Below, piece by piece: positions 47,001-53,923 of a stretch of 64,000 nt of DNA; position 1 is the stretch's first letter, and the number at the start of each line of letters is the position of its first letter. A model generated the notes under the pieces. The model did not search any database and was not told the origin of the DNA. It saw nothing but the letters and a program-made list of their open reading frames with translations. Source of the stretch: Agromyces intestinalis (GTDB taxonomy: Bacteria > Actinomycetota > Actinomycetes > Actinomycetales > Microbacteriaceae); the NCBI RefSeq assembly GCF_008365295.1, contig NZ_CP043505.1:2046001-2110000 (forward strand), in the 5' to 3' direction. The translations under genes and the position numbers were made by a program.

Positions 47001-49669
47001 CACTCCGGGTGGGCCAACTGGTCACGGAAGTTCTGCAGGAGAACGGACGGCCCGCGCTCGTGGAACCGTTGGATGCGGCAATGGCCACCGTGCGCGATGT
47101 AGCCTCGCTCCTTCATATCGGCAACGTCGAAGGGGCGAAGCCGATGACGGCGGCCCCCGGCCCATCATGGGCGCATGCGTTCGAGCACGGATGGGAGGCT
47201 GCGACGCTCGAGGTCGACGCTTTGCCCGAGGACGTGCTCCAGCTCCATACCGACCGGACCGATGCTCAACCGTCTGGAAAGTTCGTACGTTTCCTCGAGT
47301 CGGCCACCGCCGAACCGGAGATGCCAGTCGTCGTCGTCCACGACGGCACCTCCGGCGCTGCAGGCCTAGCCCGCTGCATCGCCGAGGAGTACCCCGATCG
47401 AGCAGTGCTCACGGTCGTCGTCGAGGATCAGACTCCGCCGAAGTCGTTGCCCGTTCTTCGGCCTGGCTATCAGGAGTACCGCTACGCCGCCGGTTCGTGG
47501 TGGTCGCCTGTTACGCGCTCACTCGCCTTAGACGACGGACACGCTTCGTCGACCCTGCGCGACGGAGTGGTATTGGTGACCGGAGGGGTAACAGGGCTCA
47601 TGGCATCGGTAGCCCAAGCGGTCGTTGATCCGATACGCCACCGTGTCGTGGTTCTCGGACGTCGCCCCAGCGACGCGGCCGACGTCAGCGCCGCTGCAGC
47701 CGAACTGCCACCGCACATCGAGTACCGCTCGTGCGACGTGACCGACGCGAGAGCTCTGCGGGCCTTGGTGGAGGATGTGAGATCGTTCGGCCCCATCCGT
47801 GCAGTCATCCACGGAGCTGGGGTGAATGCGCCGCAGCGAATGAACGACGTGACGGTGGAGTCGTTCGAGCGCACATGGGCGCCGAAGGTGCTCGGGCTCG
47901 AGAACCTCCTCGATGCGCTCGATCCCGTTGCGAACGATCTGGATCTGCTCCTCGCGTTCGGGTCGATCATCGCGCGGCGAGGGTTGGCTGGTCAGACCGA
48001 GTATGCGGCTGCGAACGACGCCATGCGCGCCATTTTGGAATCGTGGGGCGAGCGTCACCTGCTCGTTCGCACGCACTATCTCGAATGGTCCGTCTGGGCA
48101 GGACGCGGTATGGGTGAATCGCTCGGAGTGCTCGACTCGCTTCGAGCAATGGGTGTCGAACCGCTGCTGCCGAAGCAGGCCACCAGCCTGCTCCGCGGCA
48201 TCGTGGTCACCCCGAACACACCTCGAACCGTCTTGTTGACTGCACGCTGCCCCGACGGTCCTGGACTGCAGCTGCCCCGCAATGGATCAGCCGACTTCTC
48301 CCGCTTCGACGAGGCTCGGCTGGAGGTCGTCGAAGACGTCGTGGCCGTGGTCGATACCCGAGTCGATATCGTCACCGATCGTGCCCTCGCTGATCACCAG
48401 ATCGACGGCATGCACGTGTTGCCGGCCGTGATGGGTTTGGAGGCTGTGACGCAGGTTGCCCGTGTGGCCGGCTGGAAGGAGCGCTCCTGGGCGTTCGAAT
48501 CGCTCAGGTTCGACCGACCGATCGTGGTACCCGAAGGTACCGCGCGTGTGTTGCGGACGTCGGTTGCTGCAGAGCCGATCGCGAATGAGTGGCGGGCCGT
48601 CGTGCGTGACGACCAGGATGACTTCGCCTCCCCCCGATTCACGATGACCATCGTGCCGCAGCCCGAGAACATACCTCAGCTCGATTCCGTGCGCTTGACC
48701 GGGACCGACGTCGACGCGTCCGCTTGGTATGGGCCCCTGTTCTTCCACGGTCGTCGCTTCGAGCGCGTTGCGGCGTATGGACGGCTCTCGGCATTCACGC
48801 TCGCCGCCCAACTGTCGACGCCAACGGCTGAACCGTGGTTCGGCCCGCTCCTACCTCCCGCCCTGCAGTTGGGTGATCCTGGAGCGCTCGACGCCTCTTT
48901 GCATATGCTCATGGCCGCCGCGCCGCATCGACGTGTCCTTCCGGTCGCCGCTGACTACCTCTTCATCCCTCGACCGGATTCGATTCCCTCGCGTGTGCAG
49001 GCCGTCGAGCGATCGCACTCGGCCGACGAGTTCGTGTTCGACGTGGATCTGCTCGACGACAGCACGGAGATCGTCGCCGCATGGCGCGGCCTGAGGTTGC
49101 GAGTCGTCGGTGATCTTCCCGCCGGGACTTGGCCCGAAGGCCTTCCGCTCGGACTCCTCGGTCCGTGGCTGTCGCGGTGCATCATCGACGCCGGCGGCCC
49201 TGCGATCGAGATCATCGTGCAAGAAGGGGATTCCGCATCCTCCGACGCGATGCAGGCGCTGGGATGGCCCGTCGTCGAGAGCGGCGGAGTCACCAGTGCC
49301 GCGCACACAGGGGGGCTCCTCTTCCTCGCCAATGGAGTTGACGGTCGGAGGAGCATCGGAATCGACGCTGAGGTCGTCACCGGGCCACGATCAGTGCTCT
49401 CCGATCCGGCGCTCGAACGCTGGCAACGCGCTTCGATCCCGTCGGAAACGGATGACCGGGCTCCAGACGGTCTCGAAGCATGGACACTGGGCGAAGCTCT
49501 CGTGAAACTCGGTCGACACGCAGACACCAGCATGGGAGCCGATGCCCGTGACCAGGGACTGGTACGGATGCGTGGCGATGGAGTCGCCGCCATCGTGGGC
49601 ACGCTGACGGTTCAGCATGACGGGACATCCCTCGATCTGGCGGTCGCGGTCGCTTGGAGGGAAGGATGA
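44021..49669 (+). CDS. pksE: enediyne iterative type I polyketide synthase (PKSE)
   Basis: A 1882-residue synthase that builds the linear polyene precursor of the enediyne core. Domains in order: KS (about 10-470; C218 in DGACASS, H351 in EGHGTGT, H388 in NIGHTK), AT (about 560-880; S656 in GHSLGE), ACP (about 950-1040; S994 in DLHLNS), KR (about 1180-1370; VLVTGGVTGL, Y1328 in EYAAAN), DH (about 1440-1680; H1459 in DHQIDGMHVLP) and a C-terminal phosphopantetheinyl transferase (about 1760-1880; D1782 and E1784 in IGIDAE, WTLGEALVKL). This KS-AT-ACP-KR-DH-PPT order is unique to enediyne PKSs. ATG 44021 overlaps the unbU stop; the frame is open further upstream but that DNA encodes unbU. Confidence 0.96.
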   Translation: MTSMTTTDPDAISIVGAACEYPGARSPEELFQLTLTRRTAFRSIPRTRLDLSSYGGSADHVDRTYVERAGLIEGWTFDRAAFGVNGTTHRSVDTAHWLALDVASRALSDAGFAHGIGLEHDRVGVVVGNTLTGERSREMGLRLRWPWVEQAVRVGLSGTGLQGEALTSALTKTRDAFVNPLPEQGVESLAGSLSNTIAGRIANHFDFRGAGYTIDGACASSSLAIVEACRSLVAGDLDVAIAGGVDVSLDPLELVGFARLGALAVDEMRVYDARPTGFLPGEGCGLVVLMRAADAERQGVRRYADIVGWGISSDGAGGITRPEAAGQSLAIERALDRAGLKPDAVGIIEGHGTGTAVGDSVELRSLADVRRGGQTTATIGSIKANIGHTKAAAGVASLIKATMAVNAAIRPPATGVETPHEIVGASSSLRLLDEPEAWTSPRRIAGISAMGFGGVNTHLLITEPSATRRFVGVSLPGPGAGRMVWPVLVPLAASTSAQLRGHLDTFAEQSEALSEVEFERLVATLHRRFGDSRRWEHRAAIHASSQSEAAVEARRLASLIDATATDDRMVHSRAGSAGHGVGARVGLLFPGQAAPVRWDLSRFDSLAPTLTDAAARDRPGTASAQPAILRSSLAGLAFLKELELEPDDTDEVVGHSLGEIAAYVWAGALHSADALALAERRGELMEMQGVSGTGMVGLDGDEESVAALTSSSGLQLACRNGGGNFVLAGFDTNLAAAITAVSAQGRRAVRLPVSRGFHSTAMDPVVGPFTTVVAKLDLRTPTRSIRSTVTGGTLSIEADWRQNLVEQLTRPVLFDSASEPVLACDVIVEVGSGTLLSDMVRGRAGHGAVFSLDIGGDARSTSGALAALYAAGRIDITQLDNLGEGLRALDLGEMPRLLESLLVPEPAGPDRGAGASSHRTPVAPSPVASFPDVPQAVSPADTAASTVAEDEPVVELSLESALAIVTSFLADRLELPRSAIDPDGSLLRDLHLNSLRVGQLVTEVLQENGRPALVEPLDAAMATVRDVASLLHIGNVEGAKPMTAAPGPSWAHAFEHGWEAATLEVDALPEDVLQLHTDRTDAQPSGKFVRFLESATAEPEMPVVVVHDGTSGAAGLARCIAEEYPDRAVLTVVVEDQTPPKSLPVLRPGYQEYRYAAGSWWSPVTRSLALDDGHASSTLRDGVVLVTGGVTGLMASVAQAVVDPIRHRVVVLGRRPSDAADVSAAAAELPPHIEYRSCDVTDARALRALVEDVRSFGPIRAVIHGAGVNAPQRMNDVTVESFERTWAPKVLGLENLLDALDPVANDLDLLLAFGSIIARRGLAGQTEYAAANDAMRAILESWGERHLLVRTHYLEWSVWAGRGMGESLGVLDSLRAMGVEPLLPKQATSLLRGIVVTPNTPRTVLLTARCPDGPGLQLPRNGSADFSRFDEARLEVVEDVVAVVDTRVDIVTDRALADHQIDGMHVLPAVMGLEAVTQVARVAGWKERSWAFESLRFDRPIVVPEGTARVLRTSVAAEPIANEWRAVVRDDQDDFASPRFTMTIVPQPENIPQLDSVRLTGTDVDASAWYGPLFFHGRRFERVAAYGRLSAFTLAAQLSTPTAEPWFGPLLPPALQLGDPGALDASLHMLMAAAPHRRVLPVAADYLFIPRPDSIPSRVQAVERSHSADEFVFDVDLLDDSTEIVAAWRGLRLRVVGDLPAGTWPEGLPLGLLGPWLSRCIIDAGGPAIEIIVQEGDSASSDAMQALGWPVVESGGVTSAAHTGGLLFLANGVDGRRSIGIDAEVVTGPRSVLSDPALERWQRASIPSETDDRAPDGLEAWTLGEALVKLGRHADTSMGADARDQGLVRMRGDGVAAIVGTLTVQHDGTSLDLAVAVAWREG

Positions 49670-50079
49670 GCGCCACATACCGCGTAGAGCATGTGGTGAC
49701 ATTTGCGGAGACCAACCTCGTTGGCAACGTGTACTTCGCCGAGTACGCGAAGTGGCAAGGAATATGTCGTGAGCAGTTCCTGTTCGACTTCGCGCCGGCG
49801 ACGGTGGAGTCCGTCTCCAGCGGGCAACTCGCACTCGTGACACTCGACTGCGCGCTCAAGTTCCACGCGGAGGCCTTCGCCGGCGACGTCATCACCATCG
49901 AGATGAGCCTGCAGGCCACCTCTCGAAACCGCATCTCGATGACATTCCGATACCGGCGCGACGACGAGGTGATCGCGACAGGCTCGCAGTCTGTCGCCTG
50001 CCTCCGGCGCACGCACGCAGGCCTTGTGCCTGTCCCAATCCCCGACGACCTGACAGCTGCGCTCCACACTCACCGCTGA
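49666..50079 (+). CDS. tebC: enediyne hot-dog thioesterase (TEBC/E10)
   Basis: A 137-residue single hot-dog fold thioesterase that releases the polyene from the ACP of the synthase. YRVEHVVTFAETNLVGNVYFAEYAKWQGICREQFL is the typical start of SgcE10/CalE7-like enzymes, which lack the usual catalytic Asp or Glu of hot-dog thioesterases and use an Asn and Arg near this segment; N and R are present here (TNLVGNVYF, CREQF). GGAGGGAAGG precedes ATG 49666, and the start overlaps the pksE stop (ATGA). It is the last gene of the eight-gene overlapping operon. Confidence 0.94.
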   Translation: MSATYRVEHVVTFAETNLVGNVYFAEYAKWQGICREQFLFDFAPATVESVSSGQLALVTLDCALKFHAEAFAGDVITIEMSLQATSRNRISMTFRYRRDDEVIATGSQSVACLRRTHAGLVPVPIPDDLTAALHTHR

Positions 50080-50276
50080 TGCCAAAGGAGCACGCAATGC
50101 CGTCCTCATCCCGCTTGCTGCTCCAGGCGCACCCGCGCTGGGCACTCCGGTTCCCGGGTGGAGAATCTGCTGGACACCGAGCGATGCGTTGCTACATTGA
50201 CTTCCGAGCCCCCCACAGCAGGTGGGATCCGCCAGCTCGCTTCCCCCATGGAGCGGCGCTCCATCGAAGGGATCGC
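50080..50276. other. intergenic region before the HxlR gene
   Basis: About 200 bases between the tebC stop and the chosen HxlR start. The frame is open but codon use is poor and no domain is seen. TACATT at 50193-50198 may be a -10 box for the regulator. Nothing else is recognised. Confidence 0.4.
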
Positions 50277-50996
50277 GTGGTCGACCGTCGGAGCTATCGT
50301 CAAGCCTGTGGCCTGGCCTTGGCCCTGGATGTGGTCGGTGAGCGGTGGACACTTCTCATCGTGCGTGAATTGCTGATCGCGCCGCGTCGCTTCTCTGAAC
50401 TGCATCAGGCGCTCGATGGAATCGGCGCGACTGTGCTCTCCGAGCGCATGCAGCACCTCGTGCGACACGGCATCGCGGTGCAGCATGTCATGGAGGGTGA
50501 CCGCCGCGGTCGCGTCTACGAACTGACTGCGGCCGGGGAGGAGTTGCGCCCGGCAGTTCTCGCACTCGCGCAGTGGGGATTGCGCTCACTTTCTGGATCA
50601 CCGGAGGGGTACGGCGAACCAGATCCCACGTGGGCGTTTCTCGCCTTACAGGCCATGGCGCAGCCAGCGCTGCTGGGAGAAGGTCACGCGGCATGGACGT
50701 TCAGCATCGGCGATCAGGCCTTCTCACTTCGTATCGACCACGGTCGGATGAGTGCCGAACGCGGACCGACAAGTGATCCGGATCTCAGTATCGAGGGAAA
50801 CGCCCACACCTTCCTTGCGATCGGATCAGGTCACTTGGATGTCGGTGAGGCGCTTCGTACGGGGCGCATATCAGTCCAGGGAAGCCGGGATGCGCTGCGC
50901 ACCTGTCTCGTGGTGATGGGATTCGAGGAAGGTCTGGGCGCCGAGGAAGCCGATGCGTCAGATGCGCTGGAACGAGGGCCAAACCCGAGCGCCTGA
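50277..50996 (+). CDS. HxlR-type winged-helix regulator with SCP2-like sensor domain
   Basis: A 239-residue regulator. The HxlR DNA-binding domain is CGLALALDVVGERWTLLIVRELLIAPRRFSELHQALDGIGATVLSERMQHLVRHGIAVQHVMEGDRRGRVYELTAAGEEL (about 8-90). The C-terminal part (about 140-225) resembles SCP2 sterol-carrier domains, which hold hydrophobic ligands: AWTFSIGDQAFSLRIDHGR, PDLSIEGNAHTFLAI and GRISVQGSRDAL. The GTG at 50277 is chosen for AAGGG five bases upstream. A hydrophobic polyene or the enediyne itself is an attractive ligand (inference). Confidence 0.85.
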   Translation: MVDRRSYRQACGLALALDVVGERWTLLIVRELLIAPRRFSELHQALDGIGATVLSERMQHLVRHGIAVQHVMEGDRRGRVYELTAAGEELRPAVLALAQWGLRSLSGSPEGYGEPDPTWAFLALQAMAQPALLGEGHAAWTFSIGDQAFSLRIDHGRMSAERGPTSDPDLSIEGNAHTFLAIGSGHLDVGEALRTGRISVQGSRDALRTCLVVMGFEEGLGAEEADASDALERGPNPSA

Positions 50997-51034
50997 ACTC
51001 GTCTCAGCCGCGTCGCGTAAAGGAGGAACCGTAC

Positions 51035-51541
51035 ATGAGTGGAATTGCTCCTTCTATCGGTCCTCGAAGATTCCGGGATACGTTGGGCCATTACGCCTCG
51101 GGTATCACGGTCGTCACCGGCGTTCACGATGACGAACCCGTCGGCTTCACGTGCCAATCGTTCTGCTCCGTTTCGATCGACCCGCCCCTCGTCTCGTTCA
51201 GCGTGATGCGGACCTCGACCAGCTACCCGCGAATAGCGGAGCGTGGCCGATTCGCGGTCAACATCCTGGCCCATGACCAGGACCACATCTCACAGCAGTT
51301 CGCGCGGCGTGACACTGACAAGTGGGCGGGCGTCGAATGGGCATCAAGCGCCGCAGGCAACCCCGTGATACGCAACACACTCATGTGGGTCGACTGCGAG
51401 ACGTGGGCCGAACACGAAGCAGGAGACCACCTCATCGTCGTCGGTCGTGTATGCGAGACGAGCGCACAAGACTCGACCTCGAGCGAGCCCCTCCTCTACT
51501 TCAAGGGCGCATACCGACGCTTGAGGGACATCTCGCCATAG
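51035..51541 (+). CDS. flavin reductase (E6-like)
   Basis: A 168-residue flavin reductase-like domain protein binding FMN/FAD and supplying reduced flavin to a monooxygenase. RRFRDTLGHYASGITVVTGVHDDEPVGFTCQSFCSVSIDPPLVSFSVMRTSTSYPRI and FAVNILAHDQDHISQQFA are diagnostic of the HpaC/SgcE6 group. AAAGGAGGAACC precedes the ATG at 51035. In nine-membered enediyne clusters such as C-1027, E6 serves a flavin monooxygenase; no such monooxygenase is in this window, so the partner must be elsewhere or the enzyme acts differently. Confidence 0.9.
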   Translation: MSGIAPSIGPRRFRDTLGHYASGITVVTGVHDDEPVGFTCQSFCSVSIDPPLVSFSVMRTSTSYPRIAERGRFAVNILAHDQDHISQQFARRDTDKWAGVEWASSAAGNPVIRNTLMWVDCETWAEHEAGDHLIVVGRVCETSAQDSTSSEPLLYFKGAYRRLRDISP

Positions 51542-51646
51542 CGCCAGGCAGGGGTCGAGCGGAACCAGTCGAGTCGGATGCGAATGCTCACAGCGACGTT
51601 CGCACGCCATCCTCGATGGTCTCGACGACCGAGCCGTACCGCACTG

Positions 51647-51663
51647 CTTATCGCAGATTGCGG
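51647..51663. promoter_or_regulatory. cluster operator candidate, copy 2
   Basis: The same 17 bases as at 37118, here embedded in a longer dyad (GCTT ... AAGC at the flanks, 51646-51667), 80 bases upstream of the membrane-protein gene. The rest of the 202-base gap shows nothing else. Confidence 0.7.
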
Positions 51664-51743
51664 AAGCGGCGATCGCGCCTTTTCGCCGTGTCCTACTCCC
51701 GTCATGATCAAGGCACCAACCATCGAGTAGCAGGGAGTAGGGA

Positions 51744-52721
51744 ATGCTCGATTCACACGTAATGGAAGCCGTTGATTCATCGCCGAGGCCGCGAGCTGCA
51801 CCATTCATCGATGGCCATTTCCCGCGGAGACCGATCCCGATCGTCCTTCTCAGCATTCTGGGGGGGTTCGCGCTTTCCGCACTCTGGTCGTATCAGTTTG
51901 TCGACAGCGTCATCGGCGACAACGTTGCGAACTATCTCCTGGGTCACGACGCGAAAGCGACACCGATCGAAGGCGCCGTCGCGGGCATCGTGTTTGCCCT
52001 CGTTTCCGGGCTCGCAGGAACCTTCACGGCATGCAACGTCGCCGTGTTCGGGGCTGTAGCGCCGTGCCTCGGCCCGGGCGTCGCTTCACGAAAGGCGCTG
52101 GTGCTCGGCACCCTTCGCGCCCTTGCCTGGCTCGCCGTCGGGATGCTCGTCATATCCGTCAGCTATGGAGTGCTGGTCGGCTGGATTGGTGTCAACCTCC
52201 CCCAGTTCTCTACCGCGCCTCCCGAGCCGGGGCAGATGCCGCCAGTTCTGGTTCAGTCGATGGTCGTCTTCGGAGTCGTCGGCATCGCGATGATCTACCT
52301 CGGCTTGACCGTTGTCGGGGTCACGCCCGATCCGTTGGCCGCGGTGGCGAAGCGATTTCCGCAGGTCCATACGGTGCTGCTCGGCATGTTGATCGGCGGG
52401 TTCCTCGTCGGGCGCCCCTACCCGCTCTTCCGTCAACTGTTCCGAAATGCTGCCGAGATCGGCTCGCCGTTGTACGCAGCTGCTGTGTTCTCGCTTCAAT
52501 CGCTGGGGAATATTGCACTCATGGCGGTCATTGCCCTGACGCTGGCTCTGATCCTGCCGAAACGAGTGTTCAATTGGTTCCGCGTCGACCCGACCCGAGC
52601 GAACACATTCACTGCGGCATCTTTGCTGACGCTCGGAGTATTCACCGTGCTCTATTGGGACTTGCGACTGCTGGCCACGTTCGGGGTAATCCCGTGGTAC
52701 CCGATCGCCCCATGGGTATGA
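51744..52721 (+). CDS. polytopic membrane protein of the enediyne cluster
   Basis: A 325-residue integral membrane protein with about eight helices: PIPIVLLSILGGFALSALW, GAVAGIVFALVSGLAGTFTA, ALAWLAVGMLVISVSYGVLV, MVVFGVVGIAMIYLGLTVVGV, IALMAVIALTLALIL and others. The pair of cysteines in TACN-VAVFGAVAPC recalls DsbD/CcdA-type thiol-disulfide transporters, but the overall match is weak. GGAGTAGGGA precedes ATG 51744. The cluster operator copy upstream suggests co-regulation with the warhead operon; transport, resistance or a redox role are all open. Confidence 0.7.
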   Translation: MLDSHVMEAVDSSPRPRAAPFIDGHFPRRPIPIVLLSILGGFALSALWSYQFVDSVIGDNVANYLLGHDAKATPIEGAVAGIVFALVSGLAGTFTACNVAVFGAVAPCLGPGVASRKALVLGTLRALAWLAVGMLVISVSYGVLVGWIGVNLPQFSTAPPEPGQMPPVLVQSMVVFGVVGIAMIYLGLTVVGVTPDPLAAVAKRFPQVHTVLLGMLIGGFLVGRPYPLFRQLFRNAAEIGSPLYAAAVFSLQSLGNIALMAVIALTLALILPKRVFNWFRVDPTRANTFTAASLLTLGVFTVLYWDLRLLATFGVIPWYPIAPWV

Positions 52722-52901
52722 GCATTCACCGTCCGGTGTCTGTGAGATCCGTCCTCCGGGCTCATCGGCATCCCGAGCACAGCTATCTACCGGGCGGAGA
52801 TCAACCGGGTGAGCCTGGTGGAGTCGACCCGCGTACTTGGCCTGAAGGGAACTGACGGTCGCGGTCGATCGCCGACCTCCGAGCAGTTCCACCTCAGCCA
52901 C

Positions 52902-52937
52902 GGGCGGCATTCGACCCGATCGGGTCGAATGCCGCCC
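52902..52937. terminator. 36-base perfect palindrome
   Basis: GGGCGGCATTCGACCC-GATC-GGGTCGAATGCCGCCC reads the same on both strands. As RNA it forms a 16-bp stem with a GATC loop, 180 bases after the membrane-protein gene. It could terminate transcription from both sides (the fluC operon is convergent). Confidence 0.7.
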
Positions 52938-53042
52938 TTCGCCGTCGTGACTGCGCCCTTCGGAAGCACAGAGAACACGGCGCGGACGGAGAAGGTTCCG
53001 AACGCAGGTCGGCACCACGTTCCCTGCCCACTCGATCGGGGG

Positions 53043-53078
53043 CGGGCGAGCCGATTCGCGCGGGCGAGCCGATTCGCG
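53043..53078. repeat. 18-bp direct repeat, two copies
   Basis: CGGGCGAGCCGATTCGCG occurs twice in tandem (53043-53060 and 53061-53078), with a partial third copy after it, just beyond the end of the fluC operon. Confidence 0.8.
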
Positions 53079-53105
53079 CGGGCGATGCGGGCGAGCCGCG
53101 CCGGC

Positions 53106-53483
53106 TCAGACGACCGACCCCACCCAGATGCCGAGCAGTGCGAGCGCGACTCCCGCCACGAGCACGCCGAACCCGTACCCTGTCGCGGCGCGCCAGCGCC
53201 GGTCGCGGGCGAGACGCACGGTCTCGACGCTGGCGGTGCTGAACGTCGTGTACCCGCCGAGCAGTCCGGTGCCGAGCAGCATGACCCAATCCGCACCGAT
53301 GCGGTGCTGCGCGAGACCGACGAGCAGCCCGAGGGCGAATGATCCGGTCAGGTTGATGAGCGCGGTGCCCCACGGCAGACCACTGCCGAAGCGGGTGCGC
53401 ACGAGGCCGTCGAGCACGAACCGCAGCGCGGCGCCCACGCCGCCGGCTGCCGCGGTGCACGCGAACACGAGCCATCCGGTCAC
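53106..53483 (-). CDS. fluoride channel subunit FluC/CrcB, second of a pair
   Basis: A 125-residue four-helix membrane protein exporting fluoride as a dual-topology dimer. GGVGAALRFVLDG, GTALINLTGSFALGLLVG (the conserved Asn) and LLGTGLLGGYTTFSTASVETV (the TTFS motif with pore Phe and Na site) are diagnostic. Actinobacteria often carry two adjacent copies that form a heterodimer. Its start overlaps the stop of the preceding copy (ATGA at 53480-53483). Confidence 0.92.
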   Translation of the reverse strand: MTGWLVFACTAAAGGVGAALRFVLDGLVRTRFGSGLPWGTALINLTGSFALGLLVGLAQHRIGADWVMLLGTGLLGGYTTFSTASVETVRLARDRRWRAATGYGFGVLVAGVALALLGIWVGSVV

Positions 53484-53923
53484 CGCGCACCTCGCGTCTC
53501 GCGATGCGCAGCCTGCGCGAGCAGGATGCCCCCGAGGCTCGCCACGGCGCCGATGACGACGGTGCCGAGTGCATATCCGACCGCGATGAGAGCCTCGCCG
53601 TCGAGCAGCAGCCGGGCGGTGTCGGCCGAGAACGCGCTGTAGGTCGTGAACCCGCCGAGCACGCCGGTTCCGATGAACAGTCGGATGCCTCGGCGCGCGC
53701 CCTCATCGGGCCCGCGTAGTACGAGGGCTTCGAGCAGCATGCCGAGCACGAACGCGCCGACCAGGTTCACCGTGAACGTCGTCACCGGGAACACCGCGCC
53801 GGGCAAGGCCGCGGCGACCGCGACGCCGAGACCCGCGCGGGCCGCCGTGCCGAGCGCGCCCCCGAGCGCGACCAGCGCGATCAGCCGCCACTGCAGGTGC
53901 GGCGGACGGCTGTCGCGGCTCAC
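53480..53923 (-). CDS. fluoride channel subunit FluC/CrcB, first of a pair
   Basis: A 147-residue paralogue of the next gene: LGGALGTAARAGLGVAV, TFTVNLVGAFVLGMLLEAL and IGTGVLGGFTTYSAFSADTARLL, with TTYS in place of TTFS. It starts at GTG 53923, overlapping the universal stress gene stop (GTGA at 53920-53923). The three genes form a tightly overlapping operon. No fluoride riboswitch was recognised upstream. Confidence 0.92.
   Translation of the reverse strand: MSRDSRPPHLQWRLIALVALGGALGTAARAGLGVAVAAALPGAVFPVTTFTVNLVGAFVLGMLLEALVLRGPDEGARRGIRLFIGTGVLGGFTTYSAFSADTARLLLDGEALIAVGYALGTVVIGAVASLGGILLAQAAHRETRGAR

Larger units (their letters stand above)
52722..53105. other. 384-base gap at the right edge of the cluster
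   Basis: No gene is seen. The region holds a 36-base perfect palindrome (52902-52937) and an 18-bp direct repeat (53043-53078). Base composition changes here from the cluster type to the GC-rich backbone type, making this the probable right boundary of the acquired segment. No tRNA, integrase or att-like duplication was found. Confidence 0.5.

Noticed and set aside
52722..53105. integrase or att site at the cluster border
   Set aside because: No recombinase-like reading frame, tRNA gene or matching direct repeat at the two borders was found; the 18-bp repeat is only local.
53042..53105. CRISPR-like repeats
   Set aside because: Only two direct, unspaced 18-bp copies occur; there are no spacers and no cas genes in the window.
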